Source: Psococerastis gibbosa
Lineage: Eukaryota > Arthropoda > Insecta > Psocodea > Psocidae
Assembly: GCA_963971405.1 (NCBI GenBank)
Contig: OZ020487.1
Location: 19,577,371 to 19,641,370 of the forward strand
DNA: 64,000 nucleotides
Direction: 5' to 3'
Below are positions 24,591-36,257 of this stretch, in pieces. The translations under genes and the position numbers were made by a program. The notes below the pieces were generated by a model, which was given only the letters and a program-made list of their open reading frames with translations, had not been told where the DNA came from and did no database searches. Positions within the stretch are counted from its first letter, which is position 1. The number at the start of each line of letters is the position of its first letter.

Positions 24591-26580
24591 GAGCCAAAAT
24601 AAGCAAAATAAAGACACCTATATCTTTTTAAAACCTTTAAAAAAAAAATAAGTAAATAGCTATTTTTCTTATTCTTGTCGAATGAATTTTTTTTAGCCAC
24701 ATTTACGCCGATGAACACGCAGGAACAATTGCTCAGTGTTAAGTACAATACAATGAGCCAAAATAAGCAAAATTAAGACACCTATATCTTTTTAAAACCT
24801 TTAAAAAAAAATAAAATAAGCAAATAGCTATTTTTCTTATTCTTGTCGAATGAATTTTTTTTAGCTACATTTACACCGATGAACACGCAGGAGCAATTGC
24901 TCAATGTTAAGTACAATACAGTGAGCCAAAATAAGCAAAATTAAGACACTCATATCATATCAAGACCTTTAAAAAAAAAAATAAGTATATAGCTATTTTT
25001 CGTATTCTTGTCGAATGAATTTTTTGTAGCTACATTTACACCGATGAACACGCAGGAGCAATTGCTCAATGTTAAGTACAATACTTGGAGCCAAAATAAG
25101 CAAAATAAAGACACCTATATCTTTTTAAAACCTTTAAAAAAAAAATAAGTAAATAGCTATTTTTCGTATTCTTGTCGAATGAATTTTTTTAGCAACATTT
25201 AAACCGATGAACACGCAGGAGCAATTGCTCAATGTCAAGTACAATGCAATGAGCCAAAATAAGCAAAATTAAGACACCTATATCTTTTTAAAACCTTTAA
25301 AAAAAATAAAATAAGTAAATAGCTATTTTTCTTATTCTTGTCGAATGAATTTTTTTTAGCTACATTTACACCGATGAACACGCAGGAGCAATTGCTCAAT
25401 GTTAAGTACAATACAATGAGCCAAAATAAGCAAAATTAAGACACCAATATCTTTTTAAAACCTTTAAAAAAAATAAAATAAGTAAATAGCTATTTTTCTT
25501 ATTCTTGTCGAATGAATTTTTTTTAGCTACATTTACACCGATGAACACGCAGGAGCAATTGCTCAATGTTAAGTACAATACAATGAGCCAAAATAAGCAA
25601 AATTAAGACACTCATATCATATCAAGACCTTTAAAAAAAAAAATAAGTATATAGCTATTTTTCGAATTCTTGTCGAATGAATTTTTTGTAGCTACATTTA
25701 CACCGATGAACACGCTGGAGCAATTGCCTAATGTTAGATACAATACAATGAGCCAAAATAAGCAAAATTAAGACACCTATATCTTTTTAAAACCTTTAAA
25801 AAAAATAAAATAAGTAATTAGCTATTTTTCGTATTCTTGCCGTATGAATTTTTTTAAGCTACATTTACACCGATGAACACGCAGGAGCAATTGCTCAATG
25901 TTAAGTACAATACATGGAGCCAAAATAAGCAAAATAAAGACACCTATATCTTTTTAAAACCTTTAAAAAAAAAATAAGTAAATAGCTATTTTTCTTATTC
26001 TTGTCGAATGAATTTTTTTTAGCCACATTTACACCGATGAACACGCAGGAACAATTGCTCAATGTTAAGTACAATACAATGAGCCAAAATTAGCAAAATT
26101 AAGACACCTATATCTTTTTAAAACCTTTAAAAAAAATAAAATAAGTAAATAGCTATTTTTCTTATTCTTGACGAATGAATTTTTTTCAGCTACATTTACA
26201 CCGATGAACACGCAGGAGCAATTGCTCAACGTTAAGTACAATAAAATGAGCCAAAATAAGCAAAATTAAGACACTCATATCATATCAAGACCTTTAAAAA
26301 AAAAAATAAGTATATAGCTATTTTTCGTATTCTTGTCGAATGAATTTTTTGTAGCTACATTTACACCGATGAACACGCTGGAGCAATTGCCTAATGTTAG
26401 ATACAGTACAGTGAGCCAAAATAAGCAAAATTAAGACACCTATATCTTTTTAAAACCTTAAAAAAAAAATAAAATAAGTAATTAGCTATTTTTCGTATTC
26501 TTGCCGTATGAATTTTTTTAAGCTTCATTTACACCGATGAACACGAAGGAGCAATTGCTCAATGTTAAGTACAATACATT
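24591..26580. repeat. Mixed block joining Y-type, hybrid and partial X monomers
   Basis: It begins with a 'ttggagcc' A that switches to a 'tttacgccg' A end, then B (24755) and a C (24923) whose tail is a non-C 'cgcaggagcaattgctc'. A second 'ttggagcc' A (25088) ends as an unusual 'gcaacatttaaacc' monomer with 'gtcaagtacaatgc'. From 25251 it is an X unit from its consecutive B monomers onward, with GAATTC at 25664. It leads straight into the first 13-monomer unit at 26581, so the change from left to right domain happens here. Confidence 0.78.
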
Positions 26581-28740
26581 GAGCCAAAATGAGCAAAATA
26601 AAGGCACCTATATCTTTTTAAAACCTTTAAAAAAAATAAAATAAGTAAATAGCTATTTTTCTTATTCTTGTCGAATGAATTTTTTTTAGCCACATTTACA
26701 CCGATGAACACGCAAGAACAATTGCTCAATGTTAAGTACAATACAATGAGCCAAAATAAGCAAAATTAAGACACCTATATCTTTTTAAAACCTTTAAAAA
26801 AAATAAAATAAGTAAATAGCTATTTTTCTTATTCTTGTCGAATGAATTTTTTTTAGCTACATTTACACCGATGAACACGCAGGAGCAATTGGTCAATGTT
26901 AAGTACGATACATTGAGCCAAAATAAGCAAAATTAAGACACTCATATCATATCAAGACCTTTAAAAAAAAAAATAAGTATATAGCTATTTTTCGTATTCT
27001 TGTCGAATGAATTTTTTGTAGCTACATTTACACCGATGAACACGCTGGAGCAATTGCATAATGTTAGATACAATACAATGAGCCAAAAAAAGCAAAATTA
27101 AGACACCTATATCTTTTTAATACCTTTAAAAAAAATAAAATAAGTAATTAGCTATTTTTCGTATTCTTGCCGTATGAATTTTTTTAAGCTATATTTACAC
27201 CGATGAACACGCAGGAGCAATTGCTCAATGTTAAGTACAATACATTGAGCCAAAATAAGCAAAATAAAGACACCTATATCTTTTTAAAACCTTTAAAAAA
27301 AAATAAGTAAATAGCTATTTTTCTTATTCTTGTCGAATGAATTTTTTTTAGCCACATTTACGCCGATGAACACGCAGGAACAATTGCTCAGTGTTAAGAA
27401 CAATACAATGAGCCAAAATAAGCAAAATTAAGACACCTATATCTTTTTAAAACCTTTAAAAAAAATAAAATAAGCAAATAGCTATTTTTCTTATTCTTGT
27501 CGAATGAATTTTTTTTAGCTACATTTACACCGATGAACACGCAGGAGCAATTGCTCAATGTTAAGTACAATACAATGAGCCAAAATAAGCAAAATTAAGA
27601 CACTCATATCATATCAAGACCTTAAAAAAAAAAAATAAGTATATAGCTATTTTTCGTATTCTTGTCGAATGAATTTTTTGTAGCTACATTTACACCGATG
27701 AACACGCTGGAGCAATTGCCTAATGTTAGATACAGTACAGTGAGCCAAAATAAGCAAAATTAAAACACCTATATCTTTTTAAAACCTTTAAAAAAAATAA
27801 AATAAGTAAATAGCTATTTTTCTTATTCTTGTCGAATGAATTTTTTTTAGCTACATTTACACCGATGAACACGCAGGAGCAATTGCTCAATGTTAAGTAC
27901 AATACAATGAGCCAAAATAAGCAAAATTAAGACACCTATATCTTTTTAAAACCTTTAAAAAAAATAAAATAAGTAATTAGCTATTTTTCGTATTCTTGCC
28001 GTATGAATTTTTTTAAGCTACATTTACACCGATGAACACGCATGAGCAATTGCTCAATGTTAAGTACAATACATGGAGCCAAAATAAGCAAAATAAAGAC
28101 ACCTATATCTTTTTAAAACCTTTAAAAAAAAAAAATAAGTAAATAGCTATTTTTCTTATTCTTGTCGAATGAATTTTTTTTAGCCACATTTACACCGATG
28201 AACACGCAATAACAATTGCTCAATGTTAAGTACAATACAGTGAGCCAAAATTAGCAAAATTAAGACACCTATATCTTTTTAAAACCTTTAAAAAAATAAA
28301 ATAAGTAAATAGCTATTTTTCTTATTCTTGTCGAATGAATTTTTTTCAGCTACATTTACACCGATGAACACGCAGGAGCAATTGCTCAATGTTAAGTACA
28401 ATACAATGAGCCAAAATAAGCAAAATTAAGACACTCATATCATATCAAGACCTTTAAATAAAAAAATAAGTATATAGCTATTTTTCGTATTCTTGTCGAA
28501 TGAATTTTTTGTAGCTACATTTACACCGATGAACACGCTGGAGCAATTGCCTAATGTTAGATACAGTACAGTGAGCCAAAATAACCAAAATTAAGACACC
28601 TATATCTTTTTAAAACCTTTAAAAAAAAATAAAATAAGTAATTAGCTATTTTTCGTATTCTTGCCGTATGAATTTTTTTAAGCTTCATTTACACCGATGA
28701 ACACGAAGGAGCAATTGCTCAATGTTAAGTACAATACATT
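26581..28740. repeat. Higher-order unit Z (13-mer, 2160 bp), copy 1
   Basis: The order is A(aaaggcacc) B C D* A B C B'(ttaaaacacc) D A(atggagcc, cgcaataac) B(aaaattagc) C(aaataaaaaaataag) D(aaccaaaatt). This is three ABCD sets plus one extra B' monomer. The following 2160 bp repeat it with the same landmarks. Z is found only right of 26.5 kb. Its first and last monomers are shared with X, so Z probably arose inside an X-containing block. Confidence 0.88.
27080..27246. repeat. D* monomer exemplar ('gagccaaaaaaagc')
   Basis: D* is a D monomer with 'gagccaaaaaaagc' (t to a in the usual aaaataagc), usually 'tttttaatacc', and then 'aagctatattt'. I find 15 copies, at 27080, 29240, 32272, 34597, 36757, 39455, 41113, 44145, 45803, 48664, 57016, 58347, 59841, 61172 and 63332, and none left of 27 kb. 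It always follows a C with the 'gcataatg' tail. In the left domain that C is followed by an F monomer instead. The spacing of D* copies measures the higher-order units. Confidence 0.88.
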
Positions 28741-30900
28741 GAGCCAAAATGAGCAAAATAAAGGCACCTATATCTTTTTAAAACCTTTAAAAAAAATAAA
28801 ATAAGTAAATAGCTATTTTTCCTATTCTTGTCGAATGAATTTTTTTTAGCCACATTTACACCGATGAACACGCAAGAACAATTGCTCAATGTTAAGTACA
28901 ATACAATGAGCCAAAATAAGCAAAATTAAGACACCTATATCTTTTTAAAACCTTTAAAAAAAATAAAATAAGTAAATAGCTATTTTTCTTATTCTTGTCG
29001 AATGAATTTTTTTTAGCTACATTTACACCGATGAACACGCAGGAGCAATTGGTCAATGTTAAGTACGATACATTGAGCCAAAATAAGCAAAATTAAGACA
29101 CTCATATCATATCAAGACCTTTAAAAAAAAAAATAAGTATATAGCTATTTTTCGTATTCTTGTCGAATGAATTTTTTGTAGCTACATTTACACCGATGAA
29201 CACGCTGGAGCAATTGCATAATGTTAGATACAATACAATGAGCCAAAAAAAGCAAAATTAAGACACCTATATCTTTTTAATACCTTTAAAAAAAATAAAA
29301 TAAGTAATTAGCTATTTTTCGTATTCTTGCCGTATGAATTTTTTTAAGCTATATTTACACCGATGAACACGCAGGAGCAATTGCTCAATGTTAAGTACAA
29401 TACATTGAGCCAAAATAAGCAAAATAAAGACACCTATATCTTTTTAAAACCTTTAAAAAAAAATAAGTAAATAGCTATTTTTCTTATTCTTGTCGAATGA
29501 ATTTTTTTTAGCCACATTTACGCCGATGAACACGCATGAACAATTGCTCAGTGTTAAGAACAATACAATGAGCCAAAATAAGCAAAATTAAGACACCTAT
29601 ATCTTTTTAAAACCTTTAAAAAAAATAAAATAAGCAAATAGCTATTTTTCTTATTCTTGTCGAATGAATTTTTTTTAGCTACATTTACACCGATGAACAC
29701 GCAGGAGCAATTGCTCAATGTTAAGTACAATACAATGAGCCAAAATAAGCAAAATTAAGACACTCATATCATATCAAGACCTTAAAAAAAAAAAATAAGT
29801 ATATAGCTATTTTTCGTATTCTTGCCGAATGAATTTTTTGTAGCTACATTTACACCGATGAACACGCTGGAGCAATTGCCTAATGTTAGATACAGTACAG
29901 TGAGCCAAAATAAGCAAAACTAAAACACCTATATCTTTTTAAAACCTTTAAAAAAAATAAAATAAGTAAATAGCTATTTTTCTTATTCTTGTCGAATGAA
30001 TTTTTTTTAGCTACATTTACACAGATGAACACGCAGGAGCAATTGCTCAATGTTAAGTACAATACAATGAGCCAAAATAAGCAAAATTAAGACACCTATA
30101 TCTTTTTAAAACCTTTAAAAAAAATAAAATAAGTAATTAGCTATTTTTCGTATTCTTGCCGTATGAATTTTTTTAAGCTACATTTACACCGATGAACACG
30201 CATGAGCAATTGCTCAATGTTAAGTACAATACATGGAGCCAAAATAAGCAAAATAAAGACACCTATATCTTTTTAAAACCTTTAAAAAAAAAAAATAAGT
30301 AAATAGCTATTTTTCTTATTCTTGTCGAATGAATTTTTTTTAGCCACATTTACACCGATGAACACGCAATAACAATTGCTCAATGTTAAGTACAATACAG
30401 TGAGCCAAAATTAGCAAAATTAAGACACCTATATCTTTTTAAAACCTTTAAAAAAATAAAATAAGTAAATAGCTATTTTTCTTATTCTTGTCGAATGAAT
30501 TTTTTTCAGCTACATTTACACCGATGAACACGCAGGAGCAATTGCTCAATGTTAAGTACAATACAATGAGCCAAAATAAGCAAAATTAAGACACTCATAT
30601 CATATCAAGACCTTTAAATAAAAAAATAAGTATATAGCTATTTTTCGTATTCTTGTCGAATGAATTTTTTGTAGCTACATTTACACCGATGAACACGCTG
30701 GAGCAATTGCCTAATGTTAGATACAGTACAGTGAGCCAAAATAAGCAATATTAAGACACCTATATCTTTTTAAAACCTTTAAAAAAAAAAAAAATAAGTA
30801 ATTAGCTATTTTTCGTATTCTTGCCGTATGAATTTTTTTAAGCCACATTTACACCGATGAACACGCAAGAACAATCGCTCAATGTTAAGTACAATACAAT
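28741..30900. repeat. Higher-order unit Z, copy 2 (2160 bp)
   Basis: This is a tandem copy of 26581-28740 at +2160, with private changes: 'ttcctattc' near 28820, 'cgcatgaac' near 29535, 'cttgccgaatg' near 29823, 'aaaactaaaac' near 29918 and 'tacacagatg' near 30020. Its final D has 'aagcaatattaag' and switches to an A end ('aagccacattt', 'cgcaagaacaatcgctc'). The next monomer is therefore B and one A is missing. Confidence 0.86.
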
Positions 30901-31232
30901 GAGCCAAAATAAGCAAAATTAAGACACCTATATCTTTTGAAAACCTTTAAAAAAAATAAAATAAGTAATTAGCTATTTTTCGTATTCTTGCCGTATGAAT
31001 TTTTTTTAGCTACATTTACACCGATGAACACGCAGGAGCAATTGCTCAATGTTAAGTACGATACAATGAGCCAAAATAAGCAAAATTAAGACACTCATAT
31101 CATATCAAGACCTTTAAAAAAAAAAATAAGTATATAGCTATTTTTCGTATTCGTGTCGAATGAATTTTTTGTAGCTACATTTACACCGATGAACACGCTG
31201 GAGCAATTGCCTAATGTTAGATACAGTACAAT

Positions 31233-31275
31233 GAGCCAATCAGGAGCAATTGCTCAATGTTAAGTTCAATACAAT
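31233..31275. repeat. Truncated 43-bp monomer, copy 1
   Basis: After 'gagccaa' the sequence jumps to 'tcaggagcaattgctc', so about 123 bp of a monomer is missing and the next gagcc follows after 43 bp. The 't' at the joint belongs to neither flank in an obvious way. The same joint appears five times in the window and nowhere in the left 31 kb. It is a clonal marker of the amplification that built 31-51 kb. Confidence 0.93.
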
Positions 31276-32271
31276 GAGCCAAAATAAGCAAAATTAAGAC
31301 ACCGTATCATATCAAGACCTTTAAAAAAAATAAAATAAGGAAATAGCTATTTTTTTTATTCTTGTCGAATGAATTTTTTTAGCAACATTTAAACCGATGA
31401 ACACGCAGGAGCAATTGCTCAATGTCAAGTACAATACAACGAGCCAAAATAAGCAAAATTAAGACACCTATATCTTTTTAAAACCTTTAAAAAAATAAAA
31501 TAAATAAATAGCTATTTTTCCTATTCTTGTCGAATGAATTTTTTTTAGCTTCATTTACACCGATTAACACGCAGGAGCAATTGCTTTATGTTAAGTACAA
31601 TGCAATGAGCCAAAATAAGCCAAATTAAGACACCCGTGTCATATCAAGACCTTAAAAAAAAAAAAAATAAGTATATAGCTATTTTTCTTATTCTTGTCGA
31701 ATGAATTTTTTGTAGCTACATTTACACCGATGAACACGCAGGAGCAAGTGGCCAATGTTAAGTACAATACAATGAGCCTAAATAAGCAAAATTAAGACAC
31801 CTATATCTTTATAAGACCTTTAAAAAAAATAAAATAAGTAAATAGCTATTTTTCTTATTCTTGCCGAATGAATTTTTTTTAGCCACATTTACACCGATGA
31901 ACACGCATGAACAATTGCTCAATGTTAAGTTCAATACAATGAGCCAAAATAAGCAAAATTAAGACACCGTTATCATATCAAGACCTATAAAAAAAAAAAA
32001 ATAAGTAAATAGCTATTTTTTTTATTCTTGTCGAATGAATTTTTTTAGCAACATTTAAACCGATAAACACGCAGGAGCAATTGCTCAATGTCAAGTACAA
32101 TAAAATGAGCCAAAATAAGCAAAATTAAGACACCTATATCTTTTAAAAACCTTTAAAAAAAAAAATAAGTATATAGCTATTTTTCGTATTCTTGTCGAAT
32201 GAATTTTTTGTAGCTACATTTACACCGATGAACACGCTGGAGCAATTGCATAATGTTAGATACAATACAAT
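31276..32271. repeat. Divergent monomer block following the truncated monomer
   Basis: Six unusual monomers follow. They are 31276 ('caccgtatcatatc', 'aaggaaatag', 'gcaacatttaaacc'), 31441 ('acaacgagcc', 'aaataaatagc', 'gattaac', 'gctttatg'), 31607 (F-like 'cacccgtgtc'), 31774 ('gcctaaat', 'tctttataagacc'), 31941 ('caccgttatc', 'acctataaaa', 'gataaac') and 32107 ('tcttttaaaaacc', then C-like to a 'gcataatg' tail). The block is copied with the truncated monomer at 43149 and, in shortened or altered form, at 38793, 48004 and 50865. Its class is mixed and it lacks the clean ABCD order. Confidence 0.82.
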
Positions 32272-34097
32272 GAGCCAAAAAAAGCAAAATTAAGACACCT
32301 ATATCTTTTTAATACCTTTAAAAAAAAATAAAATAAGCAAATAGCTATTTTTCTTATTCTTGTCGAATGAATTTTTTTTAGCTACATTTACACCGATGAA
32401 CACGCAGGAGCAATTGCTCAATGTTAAGTACAATACAGTGAGCCAAAATAAGCAAAATTAAGACACTCATATCATATCAAGACCTTTAAAAAAAAAAATA
32501 AGTATATAGCTATTTTTCGTATTCTTGTCGAATGAATTTTTTGTAGCTACATTTACACCGATGAACACGCAGGAGCAATTGCTCAATGTTAAGTACAATA
32601 CTTGGAGCCAAAATAAGCAAAATAAAGACACCTATATCTTTTTAAAACCTTTAAAAAAAAAATAAGTAAATAGCTATTTTTCGTATTCTTGTCGAATGAA
32701 TTTTTTTAGCAACATTTAAACCGATGAACACGCAGGAGCAATTGCTCAATGTCAAGTACAATGCAATGAGCCAAAATAAGCAAAATTAAGACACCTATAT
32801 CTTTTTAAAACCTTTAAAAAAAATAAAATAAGTAAATAGCTATTTTTCTTATTCTTGTCGAATGAATTTTTTTTAGCTACATTTACACCGATGAACACGC
32901 AGGAGCAATTGCTCAATGTTAAGTACAATACAATGAGCCAAAATAAGCAAAATTAAGACACCAATATCTTTTTAAAACCTTTAAAAAAAATAAAATAAGT
33001 AAATAGCTATTTTTCTTATTCTTGTCGAATGAATTTTTTTTAGCTACATTTACACCGATGAACACGCAGGAGCAATTGCTCAATGTTAAGTACAATACAA
33101 TGAGCCAAAATAAGCAAAATTAAGACACTCATATCATATCAAGACCTTTAAAAAAAAAAATAAGTATATAGCTATTTTTCGAATTCTTGTCGAATGAATT
33201 TTTTGTAGCTACATTTACACCGATGAACACGCTGGAGCAATTGCCTAATGTTAGATACAATACAATGAGCCAAAATAAGCAAAATTAAGACACCTATATC
33301 TTTTTAAAACCTTTAAAAAAAATAAAATAAGTAATTAGCTATTTTTCGTATTCTTGCCGTATGAATTTTTTTAAGCTACATTTACACCGATGAACACGCA
33401 GGAGCAATTGCTCAATGTTAAGTACAATACATGGAGCCAAAATAAGCAAAATAAAGACACCTATATCTTTTTAAAACCTTTAAAAAAAAAATAAGTAAAT
33501 AGCTATTTTTCTTATTCTTGTCGAATGAATTTTTTTTAGCCACATTTACACCGATGAACACGCAGGAACAATTGCTCAATGTTAAGTACAATACAATGAG
33601 CCAAAATTAGCAAAATTAAGACACCTATATCTTTTTAAAACCTTTAAAAAAAATAAAATAAGTAAATAGCTATTTTTCTTATTCTTGACGAATGAATTTT
33701 TTTCAGCTACATTTACACCGATGAACACGCAGGAGCAATTGCTCAACGTTAAGTACAATAAAATGAGCCAAAATAAGCAAAATTAAGACACTCATATCAT
33801 ATCAAGACCTTTAAAAAAAAAAATAAGTATATAGCTATTTTTCGTATTCTTGTCGAATGAATTTTTTGTAGCTACATTTACACCGATGAACACGCTGGAG
33901 CAATTGCCTAATGTTAGATACAGTACAGTGAGCCAAAATAAGCAAAATTAAGACACCTATATCTTTTTAAAACCTTAAAAAAAAAATAAAATAAGTAATT
34001 AGCTATTTTTCGTATTCTTGCCGTATGAATTTTTTTAAGCTTCATTTACACCGATGAACACGAAGGAGCAATTGCTCAATGTTAAGTACAATACATT

Positions 34098-36257
34098 GAG
34101 CCAAAATGAGCAAAATAAAGGCACCTATATCTTTTTAAAACCTTTAAAAAAAATAAAATAAGTAAATAGCTATTTTTCTTATTCTTGTCGAATGAATTTT
34201 TTTTAGCCACATTTACACCGATGAACACGCAAGAACAATTGCTCAATGTTAAGTACAATACAATGAGCCAAAATAAGCAAAATTAAGACACCTATATCTT
34301 TTTAAAACCTTTAAAAAAAATAAAATAAGTAAATAGCTATTTTTCTTATTCTTGTCGAATGAATTTTTTTTAGCTACATTTACACCGATGAACACGCAGG
34401 AGCAATTGGTCAATGTTAAGTACGATACATTGAGCCAAAATAAGCAAAATTAAGACACTCATATCATATCAAGACCTTTAAAAAAAAAAATAAGTATATA
34501 GCTATTTTTCGTATTCTTGTCGAATGAATTTTTTGTAGCTACATTTACACCGATGAACACGCTGGAGCAATTGCATAATGTTAGATACAATACAATGAGC
34601 CAAAAAAAGCAAAATTAAGACACCTATATCTTTTTAATACCTTTAAAAAAAATAAAATAAGTAATTAGCTATTTTTCGTATTCTTGCCGTATGAATTTTT
34701 TTAAGCTATATTTACACCGATGAACACGCAGGAGCAATTGCTCAATGTTAAGTACAATACATTGAGCCAAAATAAGCAAAATAAAGACACCTATATCTTT
34801 TTAAAACCTTTAAAAAAAAATAAGTAAATAGCTATTTTTCTTATTCTTGTCGAATGAATTTTTTTTAGCCACATTTACGCCGATGAACACGCAGGAACAA
34901 TTGCTCAGTGTTAAGAACAATACAATGAGCCAAAATAAGCAAAATTAAGACACCTATATCTTTTTAAAACCTTTAAAAAAAATAAAATAAGCAAATAGCT
35001 ATTTTTCTTATTCTTGTCGAATGAATTTTTTTTAGCTACATTTACACCGATGAACACGCAGGAGCAATTGCTCAATGTTAAGTACAATACAATGAGCCAA
35101 AATAAGCAAAATTAAGACACTCATATCATATCAAGACCTTAAAAAAAAAAAATAAGTATATAGCTATTTTTCGTATTCTTGTCGAATGAATTTTTTGTAG
35201 CTACATTTACACCGATGAACACGCTGGAGCAATTGCCTAATGTTAGATACAGTACAGTGAGCCAAAATAAGCAAAATTAAAACACCTATATCTTTTTAAA
35301 ACCTTTAAAAAAAATAAAATAAGTAAATAGCTATTTTTCTTATTCTTGTCGAATGAATTTTTTTTAGCTACATTTACACCGATGAACACGCAGGAGCAAT
35401 TGCTCAATGTTAAGTACAATACAATGAGCCAAAATAAGCAAAATTAAGACACCTATATCTTTTTAAAACCTTTAAAAAAAATAAAATAAGTAATTAGCTA
35501 TTTTTCGTATTCTTGCCGTATGAATTTTTTTAAGCTACATTTACACCGATGAACACGCATGAGCAATTGCTCAATGTTAAGTACAATACATGGAGCCAAA
35601 ATAAGCAAAATAAAGACACCTATATCTTTTTAAAACCTTTAAAAAAAAAAAATAAGTAAATAGCTATTTTTCTTATTCTTGTCGAATGAATTTTTTTTAG
35701 CCACATTTACACCGATGAACACGCAATAACAATTGCTCAATGTTAAGTACAATACAGTGAGCCAAAATTAGCAAAATTAAGACACCTATATCTTTTTAAA
35801 ACCTTTAAAAAAATAAAATAAGTAAATAGCTATTTTTCTTATTCTTGTCGAATGAATTTTTTTCAGCTACATTTACACCGATGAACACGCAGGAGCAATT
35901 GCTCAATGTTAAGTACAATACAATGAGCCAAAATAAGCAAAATTAAGACACTCATATCATATCAAGACCTTTAAATAAAAAAATAAGTATATAGCTATTT
36001 TTCGTATTCTTGTCGAATGAATTTTTTGTAGCTACATTTACACCGATGAACACGCTGGAGCAATTGCCTAATGTTAGATACAGTACAGTGAGCCAAAATA
36101 ACCAAAATTAAGACACCTATATCTTTTTAAAACCTTTAAAAAAAAATAAAATAAGTAATTAGCTATTTTTCGTATTCTTGCCGTATGAATTTTTTTAAGC
36201 TTCATTTACACCGATGAACACGAAGGAGCAATTGCTCAATGTTAAGTACAATACATT
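34098..36257. repeat. Higher-order unit Z, copy 3 (2160 bp)
   Basis: This is the same 13-monomer order as 26581-28740, displaced by 7517 bp. It contains D* at 34597, B' ('ttaaaacacc'), 'cgcataagc'-region variants 'cgcatgagc' and 'cgcaataac', the 'aaataaaa' C and the 'aaccaaaatt' D. No structural change was seen. Confidence 0.86.

Larger units (their letters stand above)
24755..32271. repeat. 7517-bp segmental tandem duplication, copy 1
   Basis: All landmarks recur at exactly +7517: 'ttggagcc' 25088/32605, GAATTC 25664/33181, the 'aaaggcacc' A 26581/34098, 'acaatcgctc' 30871/38388 and the truncated monomer 31233/38750. The segment holds a partial X, two tandem 13-mers (26581 and 28741), a hybrid D/A joint near 30840 and the truncated-monomer block. 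About 45 full monomers plus one 43-bp remnant make up the unit. Confidence 0.87.

Noticed and set aside
31233-31275. Truncated monomer as an independent short satellite or attachment site
   Set aside because: All 43 bp derive from the start and end of an ordinary monomer, and the five copies lie at exact segmental-duplication offsets. One deletion followed by copying explains them.
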